This document shows positions 10,282 to 21,834 of a stretch of DNA of 64,000 nt, in pieces. The position numbers and the translations under genes are program-made. The notes beneath the pieces were generated by a model. It had not been told where the DNA came from and made no database searches. It saw only the letters and a program-made list of their open reading frames with translations. This DNA comes from Eurosta solidaginis (lineage: Eukaryota > Arthropoda > Insecta > Diptera > Tephritidae): positions 231,439,832-231,503,831 of the forward strand of contig NC_090319.1 in the NCBI RefSeq assembly GCF_040869045.1, read 5' to 3'. Within the stretch, counting starts at the first letter, position 1. Each line of letters opens with the position of its first letter.

Positions 10282-13126
10282 GTGAGCTTGCTGTATTCAT
10301 GGCGAACGTGATTTGGGGAATCTCTTGATCCCATGTGCGGTGGTTTTCCTTGGAACGCTGCGCTATCATAGTTTTGATGACCCGGTTGGCTCGCTCCGTC
10401 GGGTTCCCGTGGGGTGCGTATGCTGCGGTGAATTTATGTTCGATGCGGTGGTCGCTCAGAATTGATTTCAACGCTTTTTCCACGAGCTGCTACCCATTGT
10501 CGGTGAGGAAGGTCTTCGGGCAACCAAATCGGTATATTATCCTTTCCTTCAGCGCTTTGATAACACTGGAAGTTGTTGATTGGCGTACTGGGACCATCTC
10601 CACCTACTTGGAAAACTTGTCCACCATGAGAAGGCACGTGTTGCCTAGTTTGGAACGCGGTAGTGGTCCGATGAAGTCGGCGGTTACGACTTCCCTAAGC
10701 CGTGAACATTGCATCGTTGCCATCAATTCTGCCGGCCGTCTCTGTTCTACCTTGTATTCGGCGCACTTGATGCATTTACGTACATGCTTAAGTACGCGGA
10801 ACATTCCAGGCCAGTAGTAATTTTCTTGCGCTCTTTTGAGTGTTTTCTTCACGCCAAGATGACCGGTGGCAGCGGCGTCGTGGACCTATCGTAGGACGTC
10901 CTCTCGTCTATCGGTTGGGACACATAGTTTCCATTGTGGCGCTCGTGATATTTGATTTTTCGGTGAGATGTGGCGGAAAAGGCGGTTCTCTATCATCTGG
11001 CAGTCGGGATTTGCTTGCGGTTGCTGATTTACTTGTTTGGATTTCTTTCCATACCAGTCGCTCGCGTCGGTGTCTATTGTGTATAGTGTATCCTGGTCGG
11101 TAGATGGAAGCGGGCACCGGGAAAGCGCGTGAGCTACAACATTTTGTGCTCCCTTACGGTATTCTATATCAAAATTGTATTGTTGCAGTTCTAGGGCCCA
11201 TCGTGCTAGTCATCCTGAGGGATTTTGCAATGAATGCAGCCATTTAGGGAATGGTGATAAGTGATAACAGTGAAACGGTATCCCTCCAGATATGGTCTCA
11301 TTTTGCGTATTCCCCACAGCACGGCTAAACATTCCTGTTCGGTGGCCGAGTATCATTTTTCAAGCTCCTTTAAACTACGGCTGGCATAAGCTATTACGTT
11401 CTCTTGGTCGGAATGGCGTTGGTAGAGCACGACGCCGAGTCCTTCCCCGCTCGCGTCGGTTCGTAAAAAAAATAGTTTGCCGAAGTTCGGGGCCGCAGAG
11501 TAGGGGTGCGTTGGTGAGCTTGTCCTTGGTCACCTGAAAGGCGTTTACTTTCGGCGTTGCCCATATCCAGGTTTGTCCTTTCTTCAGTAATTGGTTAAGC
11601 GGTGCGACGATGGTAGAAAAGTCGGCGACGAAACGACGGTACCATGAAGCGGGTCCAAGGAAACGGCGGAGTTCTTTGATGGTTCGCGGCGTTGGCATCG
11701 CCTGTACTGCCGATATTTTCCCGGGATCGGTGTGGATTCCTTCGGCGCTGATGATGTGTCCAAGGTAATGGAGTTGTTGCTGGACGAAGCTGCCTTTGTC
11801 AAAATTCACCTGCATTTTATGTTTCTGGAGTCGCTCGAACTTCCTTCAACTTAGTCATGTGCTCCTAGACGGTGTCTCCCAAGACTATGACATCATCCAG
11901 GTAGGCGAATCCTTTAGGTTGGAGTTCCGGCCCCAGTATTGAATCCAGAGCGCGTCGAAACGTAGCCGGAGCAGATTGTAGGCCGAATGGCATAACTTTC
12001 CATTGGAACAATCCCCTGCCAGGAACCGTGAATGCGGTGTATGGTCGCGATGCTTTGGCGAGCGGAATATGCCATTATCCGTTCTTCAGGTCAATAGTAG
12101 AGATGAATTTCACTTCCTTCAGCTGGTTGAAGATGGCGCCAATTTGCGGTAGTGGATACGCGTCCGGTTCGCTGGCGGCATTCAGTTGACGGTAATCTAT
12201 GCACATTCTCCAAGTGCCCTGTTTTTTGCGGACTAGCACGAGCTGTCTGCGCTTCGCCATGGCTCTATTCTTCCACTCGTTAGTAACTTGTCCACCTCCA
12301 CGTTGATGACTTGTTGCATGGCCAGGTTGCGGGGGTAGTATCGTTGCTTCAGTGGCCAGTTGTGCTTGAGGAGAATCGTATGCTCGGCTGCAGTGCTTGG
12401 TCCGGTAATTTCGCCAAACCGCTCTTGGTGGTGTGCCAAGATGATCCGAAGCTCCGTGTTTTGGCCATCGCTCAATTGTTCTCGGCTCGTTAAGGCGCAT
12501 ATCGTATCCAGTTCGGGTGCTCTCTTGGTCACGGTGGCTTCCAGCGGCTGGTCATCCAGGGTGAGGATGATTCCACTTTTTCGTAAGAAGTCCATTCCCA
12601 GGATTATTTGCTCAGCCAAGTTCGGGATGACAGACAGCATTGCGTTACTCGTTCGTCCTAGGTACGTACTCCTTGCTGGGTAAGAATTCGAACTGTAGAC
12701 ACACGGCTGGTTTGCCAATTGAACGCTCCGCTTGTTAAGACGTGGTTTGATGTTGCTCCTTTCCAGGTGATTTCGTATTGACTCACCGACGTATGAAAGG
12801 GTGGCGCCGGTGTCCACTAGCGCGCGCACGCTCATGCCCTCGACGGTTATCGGTATGTAGAAATGGTCATCTACTTGCATTTCGGAAGCGGGCTCGCAGG
12901 CTGGTGGTTCCATTGGCTTCTGTGGCCGAACAAATAATGCTTGGCGGCTTCCTCTCACATAGTTTGACGGCATCCTGGATTTGTTGTTGTCGGTGAATTG
13001 GTTGGTCGAAGGGCATAGGCAGTCCCTGGAGAGGATGTTGTCTTGTATACACCTGGAGCAGAACGTTCTCCAGCGGCCCTGAATTGGAAGCGGCGGTGTC
13101 CGCGTTCCTTGCAGCGCCAGCAGCAC
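10282..13126 (-). pseudogene. Gypsy A pol (protease, RT, RNase H, integrase)
   Basis: This is a Ty3/gypsy polyprotein on the minus strand. Reading right to left I see a retropepsin with VRALVDTGATLSYV near 12790-12830, and RT blocks LKQRYYPRN (near 12330), WRMCIDYRQLN (near 12200) and YLDD (11892-11903). The RT thumb is LHYLGHIISAEGIHTDPGK. A decayed RNase H follows, then an integrase finger with CIKCAEYK and ADFIGPLP (10604-10852), then HGNPTERANR (near 10400). Several frameshifts are present. The C-terminal integrase is deleted at 10281. It is related to gypsy D at 61-64 kb. Confidence 0.9.
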
Positions 13127-14098
13127 TCCTTGCTATCGTACTCCGTTTGAAGATGAAGGCTGTGGACCACCATTTTTCCCTGTTTCGCTTCCTCGCTTTT
13201 TAGCAGTTCATATTCCTCCGTTATTTCCAGGAGCTCATCGATCGTCGTAAGCTCGCTGCGCTTGACGAAATGGCGTTATTCAACGCGTAGGCCATCGTAG
13301 ATTCGCTCGAGGTGGTTTTCCTTGCACATTGTCGGGTGCTGGTGGATCAGCGTTTTTAATGCGAGGACGTAGTCCTTGGCATTGCTCGGGCTTGTTGCTT
13401 GCGTTGTCGGATGGCCTCTTCTAAATGTTGAAGATAACGCTTAGGCCGGAAAAAATGTTTCACCTACCTTCGAAAATAGCGTTAGGAGGAGCCAGTCGAC
13501 GGGGATGCGGTAACATTCCGCGAGCTCCTCTATTCGTTCTAGAAATTGGTGCAGCGACTCCTCTCCCGATAAATGCAGATCCCAGTGGCGGACGATATTT
13601 ACTAACTAACCGGTGCTCATTTCGTCTCGTTTCGGTTGCGCGCGTTCTCTCCTATGCGCATGCGAGGGGAAAATTTTGTACCTGGATGGCGGGTATTGAC
13701 TTGGTCGGTTGTGTTGGGGTGATGTTTAGTGTCGGTGTTGGTAGTTTAGCTGGTTTCCGTTCGTCCTCTTCTAATTCCTTCTCCACCTACTTCAGTAGGT
13801 CTTCCCTTGATTTCCTCGTGCGTTTTGCTTGCACTTACGTTCTCAGTACGCGGCGCAGATCGGCTACGGTTTGGCCTTCCACGGCAATCTTATGTCCCTT
13901 GCAATCCTCTATCAGCTTCTCCCTTTTCAGTAAGTAGATCCAATTGAGTGAGTCGGTATTCAGCATCGTACCTTCGGCAACCGGTGTGGTTGTTGTTTCT
14001 GGTGGTGTGTTCGTCGAACCCGCCCCGGCAGTGTTGGTGGTTGTTGTATTTGGTTTTCCACTACCATCTGCGGAGGAGGGTCCCTGTTCGGGCGCCAT
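13070..14098 (-). pseudogene. Gypsy A gag
   Basis: A methionine at 14098 opens a frame (MAPEQGPSSADG) just inside the right-hand LTR and runs at least to 13835. The middle is frameshifted. Near 13081-13122 a knuckle reads CWRCKERGHRRFQF, where the last ligand Cys is Phe. Position next to the 5' LTR and upstream of the protease supports gag. Non-functional as it stands. Confidence 0.65.
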
Positions 14099-14113
14099 TT
14101 TTGAGGTGGGTTT

Positions 14114-15335
14114 TGTCAAAGGCTGAGGTAGCACTTAATCAATCCAGGGTCAAGTAGAGGACCCACAAACCCCCACTTAATAAGAACACAATAGGTATGT
14201 GCTAATGACGAATACACACACACACACAGCTTGACGGGTGGTGAGGGCAGCAGCTTTCCATACACAGATAGCAGGGGAGGGAGGCGAGCCGCGGCTAATG
14301 GTTTTTGTATTAGCGGTACAGGAGCTGGCGGGTTGGTACGGTGGTCCGGGGGCAGCGGCGGGATCAACGCGGCGGCCGGACGGCGGACAGTATTAGCGGG
14401 CGGATTGGTGCAGTGGTATGGGCGCAGTGGCAGGGGTAGCACGGCGGCTGGACGGCGGACAGTATTAGCGGACGGATGGGTCCGAGGTATGTGCGCAGTG
14501 GCGGGATTAGCACAGCGGCTGGATGCAGTGACGGCATCAGCGAGCTGGCTGGACGCTGATAAGGTTGCGTCGGAGCAGCAGCGCAACGGCGGTAGGATAG
14601 CGGGCCCGCTATTGGCTGACGGTCGTCGTAGCAGCGGCGCAACGGCGTAGCATAGCGACGACAACAATAGAGCAACGAAGCGCGTACCAGTGGCGTGGCC
14701 AAGGCGAGGTGTCGGTGCAAACGTTCTACTTGATAACCTTTTCGGTGGGTTACCATTAGCGGCTGTTGCGGGTGGCGGCTTCTTATAATGACACTGTCTC
14801 AGTGGCGGCGCGGAGGGACCTGCGAGGAATGAATGAATTATGGTTAGTGCCGGTCCGCTAGCTGGACACCACCGCCTCCATGCCCGCACGATGGCGGGGC
14901 TGGACGCGGAGTTGTACCAGCCGGAACTCCGTAGGCCGATCCGTGGGCTGAGGGGAAGTGCACCTTGGCGGCACAGCGGTAGCCCCTTTAGCTTGTGGAC
15001 CGGTCTACGGCCGGAGTCGTGGCGGAGGAGAAAAGGGCCGGATGGTCACAAGGCGGCAAGCCCTCCCCCACTTAGCTGGGACACGGGCGAGAAAACCATA
15101 AAGGCGACGACCCGTTGTCCCCGCAAGCAAGGTTGACGCGTTCCCTGACAGCGCCCCTTTCCACTCCGTGGTATGGTTGGCTCACTCGATTTTAGTGCTG
15201 GCTCGCTAGCTGGACACCACCGCCTCCATGCCTGCACGATGGCAGCGCTGCACGCGGAGTTGTACCAGCCGGAACTTTGTAGGTCGATCCGTGGTCAGAG
15301 GGAAGTGCGCCTTAGCGGTACAGCGGTAGCCCAAC
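14114..15335 (-). repeat. Gypsy A 5' LTR with internal duplication
   Basis: It begins TGTCAAAGGC, the counterpart of 9385, and stays similar to that LTR up to about 15052. A block of about 140 bp at 14848-15000 (CCGGTCCGCTAGCTGG onward) recurs at 15190-15330, so the LTR is internally duplicated or this end carries an extra partial copy. The right boundary is placed where GC-rich sequence stops. Confidence 0.65.
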
Positions 15336-16297
15336 TATAATACAAAAAGTTGTGTTTTTATTTAATTTGGCCTTCAGCTCAAAAATTTAACAATACATTT
15401 TTTTTATTTCGTTAGCATATAAAAGTCATTATTTAAAAGGTTTATTTCTAAAAATATTTGCTCTTAAGGAAAAATTTGTTTAATTTAACATTTTTGACAT
15501 TTCTAATTTTTCTTACAAAATTTTTTCAAATGATGGATAGTTAAATACAGTTTATTTTTCCTTGTTTTATTATTAAAAATTAATTCCTGTGCAATTTTCT
15601 TTTTTTTTTCATTTTGGTTTGTATGCCATTTTGGGCTAAAATAAAAATTTTTCTATTTTGGAAAAACATCAGTATCTAAACATTTCAAAAAACATTTTTT
15701 TTTCACATTTAAGGAGTTTTATGCAAAGAACCTAAGTACTTGACTTAGATTTTGTATGTCCTCTTCTGGGAACATAACTCAATAATTAGGAAACAAATTT
15801 TTTACAGCAAAAATATAATTTTTGCTTGTCAATAGGCAGCCGTTAGGTTGCCCGAATATTTTCTTACTTAAAAATAACGTCTAAATTAGCAAATCTACTT
15901 CAGAATTAAGCTAATTATACTTATTATGATTATACGTATTATGCTGCCGGTCCTGTTGTTTATTCCACCCTTTTTATGCTCTGACCGACTTCAATAATTT
16001 CTTCCCAAATGTTTACCTCCTTATCACAGTTGGACATTACTGGCTGGTTGTAGATTTGTATTTGTAGAAATTGTGTTTATTTGAAGTATGTTGGAATTCG
16101 AAAGGTACAAAGTGGGCGCCAGCGCATCTAATGGTAGCGTATTTATTTTTCAACTGCCGCAATTTTCATGTAATCTTCTTCGTTGGAGCCCAAATTTAAT
16201 TCATCAAAAACATCATTGCAAAGGCGAAATTTGTGTTTTAGATTCGGAAAAACACGTCCTATACTTTTTCTTTTTTTTTTGCTTCTTTACAAGGCTT
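15336..16297. other. AT-rich sequence without recognised features
   Basis: I see no coding, RNA or repeat signal beyond T-rich and A-rich tracts and the occasional short open frame. Confidence 0.6.
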
Positions 16298-16465
16298 AGG
16301 CTGTAATCAGCCAGTATAATACTTACCAATGAATTAGGCTGAATAGTCAGCCAGTATAATCATGGCAGGATCGCCATATAAAAGGCGTATCCTTCCCAGC
16401 AATGAACTTAGGCTGAAAAATCAGCCACCAGAATCATAGGCAGGATCGCCATATAAAAGATTGAA
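16298..16465. repeat. Three diverged tandem units containing GGCAGGATCGCCA
   Basis: Blocks of about 60-75 bp share TTAGGCTG, a short A/T spacer and TCAGCCA. The last two also share GGCAGGATCGCCATATAAAAG. The reverse complement TGGCGATCCTGCC equals the first 13 bases of the primer-binding site of the LTR element at 41674-45917. This may be a duplicated primer-site/LTR edge of a related minus-strand element. Confidence 0.5.
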
Positions 16466-16921
16466 AAAGAATAGTCGGCTTTGTGAGTGACGAATGAGCG
16501 AATGCCCTTTATTCAAATATTATCAGCTTATTTATACTAAATTATTCCAAACACATTCTTACATACATATTTACTTTAAGCATACATACTTACTTACATA
16601 CATACATACAACCCGACACAAAATATGTACCTACACATCTGTGTTGAGCTGTGACTTCTGTGGGAACCGCAATGTCAGCAAATTTTCTTAAATGCAAATT
16701 TGGTTTGGACGTGCGTTGTACACACACCTGTATTAAATCATGTGAATTGCTCTGTCAGCAAAAATTAGCAAATGCCCCTTTTGTGTTGGTTAAAATTTAG
16801 AATCTTTTTGTTACAGGGTAGCTTATTAACTGGTTTGCTTATTTGGCATTGAAATTGTTGGCTGTTTACACTACAGCAGCACAGTATTTCCTACTTCCTG
16901 CTTTTCACGGATTTTCATAGT
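16466..16921. other. Noncoding DNA with a CATA microsatellite
   Basis: It contains a degenerate (CATA)n tract at about 16557-16612. It ends just upstream of gypsy B gag, so part may be its leader. No LTR could be delimited. Confidence 0.45.
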
Positions 16922-17694
16922 ATGGTTTCCGGCGGTGCTTTGAAGTGGTATTGGCAGGTCCTCGAGGACCACGTAGACGAACCTGATTTCGGCTACTTCG
17001 AGCTGAAAGCCGAAATGCTAAGCCACTTCAAGTCCGCCGAGTCCGATTATGAAATAATCCGTGAAATAATGGAACTGAAACAGCAACCCGAAGAAGCTTT
17101 CAACGACTTTTATAGTGAAGTCCACAATCTGACGTTCCGTTTGCGGAAGAGGATCCCTGATAAGGAGCTGGTTGGCATAGTCAGGGGCAACCTCAAACCA
17201 TATTTGGCCAACTTGTCCTTCACCATAAAAATGGACTCTCTGGCGGACTCATTAAGGATAATAAGAATAGATCAACGGTGGTTAATGAGTTAGATTTTGA
17301 AAGGGCTGAAATGCTAAAAGATAGGAAGGTAGAAACTTTTGTTAGGAAACCCCAACTTCAACTCCAAACAACAACCCACCGCACTAGTGTTCGTCCGCCT
17401 GTTGATCCATCTGCGCCCAAGTCCACCGTCAACTCCTTTTGTGCGTCTCCTTTTAATTTGATGTTGTGCTTTTCGTGCGGTATGCCGGTAGATCACTTCG
17501 TGAAAAACCCGGCAGAAGCACAAAAGCCGAATAAGTGTACGTCCTCGTTTCACAATATGATCTGTTTTGCGTGTGGAAGTGATGCGTCCTTTTGTGTTTT
17601 CAAGCCAAAGCAGGGAAACCCTAGGCTGGAGAAGTTGACCGGGGGCTCCAGTCAGGAGATAGGCCACCCAGCAACCCAGAAGAGAGGATTTTGA
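16922..17694 (+). pseudogene. Gypsy B gag
   Basis: The first 123 codons read like a retrotransposon gag capsid: ALKWYWQVLED, FGYFELKAEML, then IREIMELKQQPEEAFNDF and NLTFRLRKRIPDKELV. A frame change near 17278 leads to a part with two Cys-rich patches (CFSCGMPVDHF and CFACGSDASF) that look like decayed knuckles. The protease follows downstream in the same orientation. Confidence 0.8.
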
Positions 17695-17858
17695 AGAAGG
17701 AAATGAAAGGGAATGAATTTAAGGAAAGGATAACAGAAAAACGGGAGGTCAAAAATTTGCACCAGTGAAAGTTAGAATGCGAGGAGGCAAGACGTAGAAT
17801 TTTTTGTGAAACAATACTAAATAATAGGAGAAATAGGAATTTTAAAAAGATAGAAAAG

Positions 17859-18410
17859 ATGAGGGACAAGGGGAAATATTTTAAACGTTTAAGGAATAAA
17901 AGAATTTCAGCAATTGTGACTGTAAAAGGGGATAACAGGGGTTTCGCCAAAAGTGAGATAGGAGGCAGGGAAGTTTTAGCTCTGTTGGACTCAGGAGCGA
18001 GTGCCAGCTGTTTAGGAAAAGGCTCAGCGGCACTCCTATGCAGTAAAAAGGCCTTGATAATGCCAATCAAGGGCCAAAATATCCGCACTGCGAACAGGGA
18101 AGAAACCGCCGTGATAGGGGTAATAAATTTACCTGTTTTATGGGATAACACCACTAGGGATATAGAATTTTTAATTGCTCCCGACCTGCAACAAGAAGTT
18201 TACCTTGGAGTTGATTTTAGGCAGGCATTTGGTATGAGTGTTGTTAGTAAAGGTGTGAATGGGAAGGTGTGTCCATATGTTGCCAGTGTGGCGGAACTCG
18301 TGCCCGCCGAGGGAGATCTTTCTTTTGATTCCGTGCAACATGTCCTGGCGGCAGAAGAAAACAACATGTTGAAGCGTGTGAAGGCCCAATTCCCGTCCTT
18401 TGCGGTATAG
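17859..18410 (+). pseudogene. Gypsy B retropepsin region
   Basis: An open frame of 183 codons contains EVLALLDSGASASCLG, the aspartic protease active site, and further on YLGVDFRQAFGM, the Leu-Gly-x-Asp-Phe block near the end of the domain. It then runs toward the RT linker (HVLAAEENNMLKRVKAQFP). The locus as a whole is dead because the RT is disrupted. Confidence 0.82.
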
Positions 18411-19508
18411 GGGTAAGGGCAAACAGATAGGGAGGAGCACGTCATCGAAGTGGTCGACGAGAATCTGCCACCCCAGCCGGTTAGGGGGTCAAAATATACT
18501 CACGGTAGGAATGCCTGTCGTAAGAGGCGAGTAAATTACCAGATTCAGGGGGTTGTGTAGCGCAAACCTTCAGTTTGCCAGCGCAATATATAGCTTCTCC
18601 AACCCTCGTCAATCTCACCTATCCGCGGCGAATCCTGTTTCACTAACAGACGAGGCTCTGGCGACCCTAAGCTCCTCATGGAACTTGTGGGGGGGGGGGG
18701 GAGGCATGGCCTCAAGGTTTAATGTGGCCATATAAATTGTTCCCGGGATGGTCGGGCTAGTACTTTAATGGTGCTGTGTTAACGGAGCGTACCGGATCTG
18801 TATCCAGCAAAGGAGCATCACATCGATAACACTCCCAAAGCCTTCGGGGAGTAACCTTATCGCTACAAAAGCGCGCCATTACCCGATCTCACTCTCTATC
18901 CAAAAACTTATCTACGCAGAATTAGATGGAATGCTTGGCATGGGCGTAATAGAGTAGTCGAATAGTAGTTGGAGTTCGCCCGTATCGCTAGTCATTAAAG
19001 GCACTAAAAACCGTTTATGCCTGGACGCTAGGAAGGTCAGCGGAAGGACGATAAAGGATGCATACCCTTTACCCAATATTGCCTCAATAAAAACAAGAAA
19101 AAGAAATTTACTATGACAGAAGAAGAAACCTAATCATTTGAAATTTTAAAGCAGAGTTTGGTTTCTGCACCGGTGCTTACGCACCCTGATTTCAACTGAA
19201 AATTTTATATACAGTGTGACGCATCCACTGACGGAGTTGGAGGGGGTTTGTTCCAACTGGATGACCAGAACAAAAGACCTATTGCCTATGTTTCGGCAAA
19301 ACTAAATAATGTGGAAGCAACCCCGTTCACCATCATAACTGATCATGCCAGCCTTAAATATCTCATGAATCAGAAAGATCTTTCTGAGAGATTGGCAAGA
19401 TGGAGTTTGAAACTCCAGCACTATGACTTCGATATTCATCATCAAAAAGGTGCACAAAACGTGGTTACTGACACGAATGCACATCGACGAATCACTGACG
19501 AACGATAG
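18411..19508 (+). pseudogene. Gypsy B RT remnant and RNase H, interrupted
   Basis: The N-terminal RT (ENLPPQPV) is cut at 18483 by a short insertion and resumes at about 18868 with KARHYPISPSIQKLIYAELD, then LCLDARKVSGRTIKDAYPLP. The palm with YxDD is missing because of a deletion near 19080-19130. From about 19150 an RNase H is readable: QCDASTDGVGGGLFQLD, PFTIITDHASLKYLM, LQHYDFDIHHQKG. Several stops are present. Confidence 0.78.
18484..18867 (+). mobile_element. Short (CAA)-tailed non-LTR/SINE-like element
   Basis: This segment of about 384 bp splits the gypsy B RT. The gypsy frame reads ENLPPQPV before it and KARHYP after it. It begins near a GGGGTCAAAATAT block, continues with ATGCCTGTCGTAAGAGG and CCGCGGCGAATCCTG, includes a run of 14 G, and ends CTTATCGCTACAA. 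From memory this resembles an abundant tephritid interspersed repeat ending in (CAA)n. It has no coding potential. Confidence 0.7.
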
Positions 19509-20384
19509 AGCCATCGACGTATGTCTCGAGTCACAGTACTTCGAGTGAGAGGAGTACACGGAGTTAAAAAAGGCGGTGACCGAGAACAAAGACAAGTTAC
19601 CAGATTTGTGTATATCAGACGGTTACGTATACAAACGGAAATTCGATAGGGGGATGATTTTCTAGCTGGCCAGACCTGGAAGCTCTGGGTTCCGTCGGAG
19701 TTACGTCCGGGGCTGGTAGAGTCGTCTCACAGCTCACCGTCCGCTGGTCATGGTGGCATCCACAAGCCACTGTCCCGACTATTTCAGAAGTAATACTGGC
19801 CAGGTATGGTTTCAGACGTATGTACATATGTAAAGGATTGCGAAACTTGCAAAATCAACAAGACACAAAACGTTTTCAAACAACCCATGATGGGAAAACA
19901 AAAAGTCACAGAACAACCTTTCCAACGTCTGCTCATAGATTTTATGGGTCCGTATCCTCGTTCTAGTGATGGTAACGTGTATGTCTCTGTTTGTTTAGAG
20001 CACTTTACTAAGTTTGTGTTTTTAAAACCTATGAGAGGGGCCACTTCAGCTGGGTTATAAAATGTTTAGAGAAAGAAGTCTTTCACGTGGTCGGCGTGCC
20101 CGAATATGTCCATTCGGACAACGGCAAACAATTCGTCTCTGAAATGTTCAAAGAGTTTTTGGTACGGCACGTCACATGTGAAAACTGCATTTTATTCAAC
20201 TCAGGGTAACGCTGCGGAGAGAGAAACCCGACCTGTGCTGCAGATAATTAGGTCCTTCATAAAGGGCAATCAAAAGAACTGGGACAAATGCGTCAGCGAT
20301 GCCGCATTTGCACTACGCAGCGTTACTCACGCAGCAAACAACATGACTCCATACTATGCCACTTTCGGTGTGCCTATGATGCAG
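19509..20384 (+). pseudogene. Gypsy B integrase, N-terminal and core part
   Basis: After frameshifts the integrase is recognisable: CETCKINKTQNVF of the zinc finger, LLIDFMGPYPRSSDG with the first catalytic Asp, VHSDNGKQFVSEMF with the second Asp (near 20108), and NAAERETRPVLQ in the region of the catalytic Glu (near 20208). It stops at 20384 where the BEL 5' LTR begins; the rest continues at 33719. Confidence 0.85.
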
Positions 20385-20904
20385 TGTTTAGGCCACAGGC
20401 CTAAATATATCTCCCCCCCCTCGTAACATAACTTTCTTTGTTTATTTTCTTCGTTACTACCACCCGCATATTCGTGTGATCACTATACACACAGGCATGT
20501 GTGAGTGGTGGTACGTATGTATCTTAGATGTTTACCGCTGTGAGCCCGTGGAACAGCAACTTTGTTGCCGGGAAACCCAACGAAGTGGCTGTATCGTGGG
20601 TTCATCGGCTCATGTGGAAAAGAGTCTCGTCCTCTTTTAATCCAGCAGCCAGCAAAGGAACACGTAATCGCCCGTTCACGTAAGTTCAACTTTTCAAAAT
20701 TATTATCATATATATATCATTTTCCACAACATTTGTTAAACCTTTTCTTAACACTTGTTGTATTTATATGAATAAAAGCACTTTGTGGATTCTTTTTATT
20801 AATACGAAATCCTTTTGGTGTTTTTATTTTCTTCCCCCTCTTTCGCCTTAACTATTATTTAACAAATTCGTGGGTACGCGCCGTTGCCACCACGCATTTG
20901 TTCA
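20385..20904 (+). repeat. 5' LTR of the BEL element
   Basis: It spans TG to CA and opens with a perfect inverted repeat TTTAGGCC-ACA-GGCCTAAA. A polyadenylation signal AATAAA lies at about 20771. Near the right end is a GC-rich hairpin (20870-20894). It is 520 bp, as is the 3' LTR. A splice-donor-like ACGTAAGT lies at about 20678. Confidence 0.93.
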
Positions 20905-20922
20905 TGGTCCTTACCACGCCGG
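20905..20922 (+). other. Primer-binding site of the BEL element
   Basis: TGGTCCTTACCACGCCGG follows the LTR terminal CA with no spacer and begins with TGG, the complement of a tRNA CCA end. I did not assign the tRNA. It overlaps a splice-donor-like GGTAAGA (GT at 20922-20923). Confidence 0.75.
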
Positions 20923-21744
20923 TAAGAAGAGCCAATTAACTATAGCTACAGTCCACTCCACTCCCTAGGCAATTAATAGGAAGCAGATCCACCAAACACA
21001 CATTTACAATCGTGATAATAATCTTCAGCAATTGGCACACACAAACAGATTTGAGCGACATCCAACCTCCAAACAACATCAACAACACCAACAATCCACA
21101 AAAAGTCAATCTACTAATCCGGATCAGCAATTTATTGAAAGGTACGTGGTTTAAAAATATTCCGTGCTAGGTAGGGTTTTCTTTAATTTCACATTTAATA
21201 AAATTTCACAAATAAAAATAACAAATTACAAAGTGATTATATCAAACAGTGCAAGTGATTTTTTTTTTTTTTTTTTTTTCGTGAAGTGAGAAGTTTTACT
21301 TTGTGCAAAAATAGAAAAAGGCGCTTAACGCAGTTATTTAAAGTTTGTGCAACACGCCTTGTGACTATCCGGAACAATCCCCCACCAGCGGTAAGATTTT
21401 CCGGACACAGCTCGAGGTAGCACAACACTGCTCTAAAAGGTTAACATAACCTCAAAGATTAGCGTCACTTTTCTATTTTCACCTCTGCAGGATTTATCTG
21501 AAAAAATTCATTTAATCCACTGCCCAAAAATTCGATTTGTTAAGGTTACTTATTAAGAAACCTGTAAATTTATTTAGGCGCACATTTAATTAAATACAAT
21601 TTTCTCCCACATAAAAATCACTTGCACTTATTTACACGGGCATTACTGCAATTTATTTTGTTGTTTCAGTGCAAAGTGCACTTATTTTTAAAACTACACA
21701 TATTGTTGTTGTTGTTTGGGTGGCCAAAAGGCTTATTTCTTGTT

Positions 21745-21834
21745 CAATTTTTTAAAATTGAATTATTATTTATTTTGCGGCAATACACAAATCAGTTTTG
21801 ACTGATCTAATTTTTTGTGATACAAAAGATCACA
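21745..21834 (+). other. Three consecutive perfect stem-loops in the BEL leader
   Basis: Within 90 bases there are CAATTTT-TT-AAAATTG (21745-21760), ATCAGT-TTTG-ACTGAT (21791-21806) and TGTGAT-7 nt-ATCACA (21816-21834). They could be RNA structures for packaging or translation control, but AT-rich DNA also makes short hairpins by chance. Confidence 0.45.

Noticed and set aside
13425..13937. 170-codon plus-strand frame
   Set aside because: It is antisense to gypsy A gag, where a gag reading exists on the other strand.
20483..20689. Minus-strand small protein present twice (also 33297-33503)
   Set aside because: It is duplicated only because it lies inside the two BEL LTRs, antisense to the element.
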